A stretch of 33,077 bases of DNA from Erysipelotrichaceae bacterium (GTDB lineage: Bacteria > Bacillota_I > Bacilli_A > Erysipelotrichales > Erysipelotrichaceae). Below, in pieces: positions 30,473-33,077 of this stretch (its first letter is position 1; each line of letters begins with the position of its first letter). The notes under the pieces were generated by a model. The model was not told where the DNA came from and searched no databases. It saw only the letters and a program-made list of their open reading frames with translations. Made by a program: the position numbers and the translations under genes. Location: contig JAFRLB010000035.1 in NCBI GenBank assembly GCA_017431405.1, positions 1 to 33,077 on the forward strand, written 5' to 3'.

Positions 30473-31348
30473 ATGATAATCAAAGAAGTTGAAGTTAAAA
30501 GCGTAATGACGAAATCGAATCTGCCGGTTTCGGATTTTTCAGTGAATCCATATGTAGGTTGTGCACACGCCTGTAAGTACTGCTATGCCAGCTTCATGAA
30601 GCGTTTTACCAATCATCCTGAACCATGGGGTGAATTCGTTGATGTAAAATACTGGCCTGAAATCAAAAACCCACAGAAGTATGCCGGTAAGGAAGCTTTC
30701 TTTGGCTCTGTTACAGACTGTTATCAGGGGTGCGAGGCAAAGTATAAGAGAACCAGAGCCTTACTTGAACAATTGCATGGCAGCGGCATCAGCATTTCCA
30801 TTTCCACTAAGAGTGATCTGGTATTAAGAGATCTGGATTTGATCAGGACTTTCCCTAATGCCAGAGTATCTTTCTCCATCAATACATTAGATGAACAGTT
30901 CAGAAGCGAAATGGACAGGGGAGTAAGTATTGAAAGACGTCTTAACGCCATGAAGCAGTTCTATGATGCCGGCATTCAGACTACCTGTTTCATTTCACCG
31001 ATCTTCCCTGGCATAACCGATGTAAAAGCCATAATTGAAAGAGCTAAGAAACAGTGCAATCTGGTATGGCTGGAAAATCTTAATCTGCGTGGCGATTACA
31101 GGGTAAAGATCCTTGAATGGATTCATGAGCATCATCCTGAACTTGATGACCTTTACCATGAGATATATTCCAAGGGCAGCCGTGATTACTGGAATAAGCT
31201 TAATGAAGAGATTAAGGAGTATACCGAAAAGGAAGGCATGCCATATTTAAGAGATAATGACCAGCACCGTTCAGATTTTGGTGAACCGCCTGTTGTGGTC
31301 AACTATTTCTATCATGAGGAGGTTAAGAAATCAGCTAAAAAGAAATAA
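30473..31348 (+). CDS. SPL-family radical SAM protein (Rv2578c-like)
   Basis: A 291-residue protein with the radical SAM cluster motif CAHACKYC (Cys30, Cys34, Cys37) in NPYVGCAHACKYCYA. GSVTDCYQGCEAKYKRTR and SISTKSDLVLRDLDL are typical of the spore-photoproduct-lyase-related group often called Rv2578c-like. It binds a [4Fe-4S] cluster and cleaves S-adenosylmethionine. The true substrate of this group is not established, and a role in DNA repair is not shown by the sequence. It is a single-gene unit with its own promoter and terminator. Confidence 0.85.
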   Translation: MIIKEVEVKSVMTKSNLPVSDFSVNPYVGCAHACKYCYASFMKRFTNHPEPWGEFVDVKYWPEIKNPQKYAGKEAFFGSVTDCYQGCEAKYKRTRALLEQLHGSGISISISTKSDLVLRDLDLIRTFPNARVSFSINTLDEQFRSEMDRGVSIERRLNAMKQFYDAGIQTTCFISPIFPGITDVKAIIERAKKQCNLVWLENLNLRGDYRVKILEWIHEHHPELDDLYHEIYSKGSRDYWNKLNEEIKEYTEKEGMPYLRDNDQHRSDFGEPPVVVNYFYHEEVKKSAKKK

Positions 31349-31351
31349 ACT

Positions 31352-31374
31352 GGAGGATAATTTCCTCCTTTTTT
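31352..31374 (+). terminator. Terminator after radical SAM gene
   Basis: GGAGGA (31352-31357), 5-base loop and TCCTCC (31363-31368), followed by six T. Confidence 0.85.
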
Positions 31375-31391
31375 CATTTCATGTTATCTGT

Positions 31392-31420
31392 TACAATACA
31401 GTTAGTTAGCATACGCTAAC
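31392..31420 (+). promoter_or_regulatory. Promoter with palindromic operator for the membrane protein / methyltransferase unit
   Basis: A -10 TACAAT (31392-31397) is followed at the expected start site by GTTAGC-ATAC-GCTAAC (31405-31420). This is a perfect 6-bp-arm inverted repeat of the size bound by TetR-type repressors. No such regulator is encoded nearby. Confidence 0.45.
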
Positions 31421-31441
31421 GATGAACAGGAGTTATGTAAC

Positions 31442-31930
31442 ATGGTTTTATTAATTGAGTGTTTAATTGGGATTATCTTATTTTCGCTGATCGTCATTCC
31501 ATCAACAATAAAGGATCCGGTTGGCTGGTTAGGAGATTATCCACCTGCCATCAGGGAAAGGTGCATTGAATTAGGAATAATTGAAAGAAGGGAACAGAGA
31601 CTTTCTAAAAGAGAACTGATCAAGAAGATCCTGGCAGTGTTTATTCTGATTGGTTTACTGTGCTTCGTATTAAGAAAGTTTAATCATGCCGATACCTTCT
31701 TAAAGGGATTTGTTAATTCTTATGTTATCTGGCTGGTCATTGCCTGGTGGGATGCTCTGGTTATTGACTGCGGTTTCTTCTGCCACAGTAGGAAAGTTAT
31801 TATTCCAGGAACAGAAGGCATGAAGGAATATAAGGACTATATGTTCCACATAAAGCAGTCTTTATTAGGTTCCATTATTGGCCTACCGGTTTGTCTCTTG
31901 GTTGGCTTGATTATAAGCTTGTGGAGGTAA
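31442..31930 (+). CDS. Conserved-looking membrane protein of unknown function
   Basis: A 162-residue protein with four hydrophobic helices (about 2-19, 62-82, 90-112, 140-160). Between helices 1 and 2 is a loop DYPPAIRERCIELG. A polar stretch WWDALVIDCGFFCHSRKVIIPGTEG follows helix 3. I recognise the pattern as a recurring hypothetical protein family in Firmicutes, without a known function. AGGAG lies 9 bases before the ATG. The methyltransferase gene follows after 4 bases, so both are in one transcript behind a palindromic operator. Confidence 0.7.
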   Translation: MVLLIECLIGIILFSLIVIPSTIKDPVGWLGDYPPAIRERCIELGIIERREQRLSKRELIKKILAVFILIGLLCFVLRKFNHADTFLKGFVNSYVIWLVIAWWDALVIDCGFFCHSRKVIIPGTEGMKEYKDYMFHIKQSLLGSIIGLPVCLLVGLIISLWR

Positions 31931-31934
31931 TGTC

Positions 31935-32720
31935 ATGAAACCTGATTATAAAAACTGGGTACCAGATATACTGGTATATGGCTTGGCTGGGGCTTTCATA
32001 GTTGCGTTGATTCTGTTCTTTGTTACAGGGGCAATGTTTCAGGGAAACTTAAAAACAGTATTTCAGATAGTAACTGGAATTGGCGCAATTATACTGGCAT
32101 TCTTTTCGGCTTGGATGAAGATCCTTCATGATACCTTTGACTATAATGGGAAAAGGAAACTATCCAAGACGATCATTGAAGGGGTCAGTGAATATGTTCA
32201 TTTACCATCTGGCGGCAAGGGACTTGATGTTGGCTGTGGCAGCGGGGCATTGACAATTGCCTGTGCCAGAAGGAATCCTTCAGCAACGATGACAGGCTGT
32301 GATATCTGGTCTGGAGGCTATAAGACAGTATTCACAAAGAATCTATGTTATGATAATGCGAAAGCTGAAGGCATTGATAATGTAGAATTTGTAGAAGGTA
32401 ATGCCATTAAGTTGCCTTTTGAAGATGAAAGTTTTGATTCCGTTACCAGTAATTATGTTTATCACAATATCAGCGGTCATAACAAGCAGGAGCTTCTTCT
32501 TGAAACACTCAGAGTATTGAAAAAGGGTGGTACATTTGCGATTCATGATCTGATGACGAATATGCGATATGGTGACATGAAACAGTTTGTAAATAAACTA
32601 AGGGAAGAAGGATATGAAGAAGTAAGACTGATTGATACAGCCGATGGAATGTTCATGAAAAAGAACGAAGCGAAGTGGCTTGATCTGGCTGGCTCAACAT
32701 TATTAGTTGGAAAAAAGTAA
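31935..32720 (+). CDS. Membrane-anchored class I SAM-dependent methyltransferase
   Basis: A 261-residue protein. Two N-terminal hydrophobic helices (about 11-33 and 42-62) tether a methyltransferase domain whose SAM-binding motif I is GLDVGCGSGALTIAC (96-110). Later motifs GCDIW, VEGNAIKLPFEDESFDSV and LRVLKKGGTFAIHDL fit the UbiE/Methyltransf_11 group. The acceptor is unknown; a membrane lipid or quinone-like molecule is possible. GGAGGTAA sits just before the ATG, inside the end of the upstream gene. No clear terminator follows before the insertion sequence. Confidence 0.8.
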   Translation: MKPDYKNWVPDILVYGLAGAFIVALILFFVTGAMFQGNLKTVFQIVTGIGAIILAFFSAWMKILHDTFDYNGKRKLSKTIIEGVSEYVHLPSGGKGLDVGCGSGALTIACARRNPSATMTGCDIWSGGYKTVFTKNLCYDNAKAEGIDNVEFVEGNAIKLPFEDESFDSVTSNYVYHNISGHNKQELLLETLRVLKKGGTFAIHDLMTNMRYGDMKQFVNKLREEGYEEVRLIDTADGMFMKKNEAKWLDLAGSTLLVGKK

Positions 32721-32779
32721 AACATTAAACCGGCTGATGAACTGCCCCAGTGAAAAAGGATAGTTAATAAAAAAACCGG

Positions 32780-32812
32780 AACCCTCCTGTATAATGAAAG
32801 TATAGGAGGGTT
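32780..32812 (+). promoter_or_regulatory. Transposase promoter inside a ribosome-site-sequestering hairpin
   Basis: AACCCTCCT (32780-32788) is complementary to AGGAGGGTT (32804-32812), and a G-U and two A-T pairs extend the stem. The right arm contains the whole Shine-Dalgarno. TATAAT (32790-32795) sits in the loop side, so its own transcript would start near 32802, after the left arm. Confidence 0.65.
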
Positions 32813-32817
32813 TTAAT

Positions 32818-33077
32818 ATGGCAGGAAAACCAAATAATAAGTATTCACCGGAATTCAAAAAGGAAGCAGCAGAGAAGTACTTAAGTGGAGAATATGGAGG
32901 ATATGATTTATTGAGCCGGGAGCTTGGTCTCAGATCATCAAGACAATTAAAGGATTGGGTAGAATTATACCGGCAGGATCCGGAACTGTTGAAACAGGAT
33001 GGCAGACATCTCGGGAAAAAAGATGGCGTTCAAAAAGGAAAGCCAAAGAAAGTTAAACTGGAAGACCTGAGTTTAGA
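32818..33077 (+). CDS. IS3-like transposase OrfA (helix-turn-helix), partial at window edge
   Basis: The first 86 codons of a frame still open at the edge. The product starts with NKYSPEFKKEAAEKYLSG and LLSRELGLRSSRQLKDWVE, the HTH_Tnp_1-type DNA-binding pattern of IS3-family OrfA. A basic stretch (GKKDGVQKGKPKKVK) follows. A very strong Shine-Dalgarno (AGGAGGG) is 7 bases before the ATG, but it lies in the hairpin described above. The partner OrfB with the DDE domain would be outside the window. Confidence 0.75.
   Translation, partial: MAGKPNNKYSPEFKKEAAEKYLSGEYGGYDLLSRELGLRSSRQLKDWVELYRQDPELLKQDGRHLGKKDGVQKGKPKKVKLEDLSL

Larger units (their letters stand above)
32738..33077 (+). mobile_element. 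Left end of an IS3-family-like insertion sequence (partial)
   Basis: From about 32738 the sequence TGAACTGCCCCAGTGAAAAA resembles the left terminal repeat of IS3-group elements, starting with TG. A promoter and a transposase OrfA-like frame follow and run off the window. The right end is not in view, so the exact left boundary and target duplication cannot be fixed. Confidence 0.65.

Overview
The window reads as a chromosomal stretch of a low-GC, gut-type Firmicute, most likely Erysipelotrichia-like. This rests on Shine-Dalgarno-led genes, AT-rich promoters with many extended -10 boxes, short hairpin terminators, intracellular glycoside hydrolases, a PRD antiterminator with a PTS EIIA, and a Rex-like operator. 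Taxonomy is an inference from gene style, not a match. No tRNA, rRNA or CRISPR array was seen, and no intergenic gap exceeds about 300 bases.

Layout. 1-1190: a 3-hydroxyacyl-CoA dehydrogenase on the minus strand with a Rex-like site in its promoter. 1195-4390: an alpha/beta hydrolase and small membrane protein pair; then a pnuC / 5'-nucleotidase / 51-aa protein unit whose first gene looks leaderless; then a HIT protein. 4400-7460: a family I.5-like lipase broken at its catalytic histidine by a one-base frameshift, an Fe-S aldo/keto reductase, and a YhhN-family membrane protein on the minus strand also split by a one-base frameshift. 7563-8987: a flavodoxin-like lipoprotein plus a DUF4405-type membrane protein, probably an envelope electron-transfer pair.

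8940-17610: a carbohydrate-use locus. An AraC regulator diverges from a GH2, GPH transporter, GH3 (permuted domain order) and GH43 operon. None of the enzymes has a signal peptide, so oligosaccharides are probably imported by the GPH carrier and cut inside the cell. 17605-18629: a divergent HxlR regulator and flavin reductase share an inverted-repeat control region. 18665-23533: a GH13 alpha-glucosidase followed closely by a 1039-aa STAND NTPase with kinesin-light-chain-like TPRs.

23607-27892: a two-gene minus-strand operon (a cytoplasmic ParB-like plus BMP-domain protein, overlapping a metallophosphoesterase) diverges from a TauE/SafE permease fused to a dolichol/phytol-kinase-like domain. 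27959-29556: a BglG/LicT-type antiterminator with its own RAT-like RNA element, followed by EIIA-Glc. 29573-32720: ProC, an SPL-type radical SAM protein, and a two-gene unit (membrane protein plus membrane-anchored methyltransferase) behind a palindromic operator. From about 32738 the window enters an IS3-like insertion sequence that runs off the edge. Its transposase ribosome-binding site lies in a hairpin that should form only in read-through transcripts.

The most novel-looking items are the ParB-BMP/phosphoesterase operon, the TauE-kinase fusion, the STAND-TPR protein, the leaderless pnuC unit and the IS read-through hairpin.
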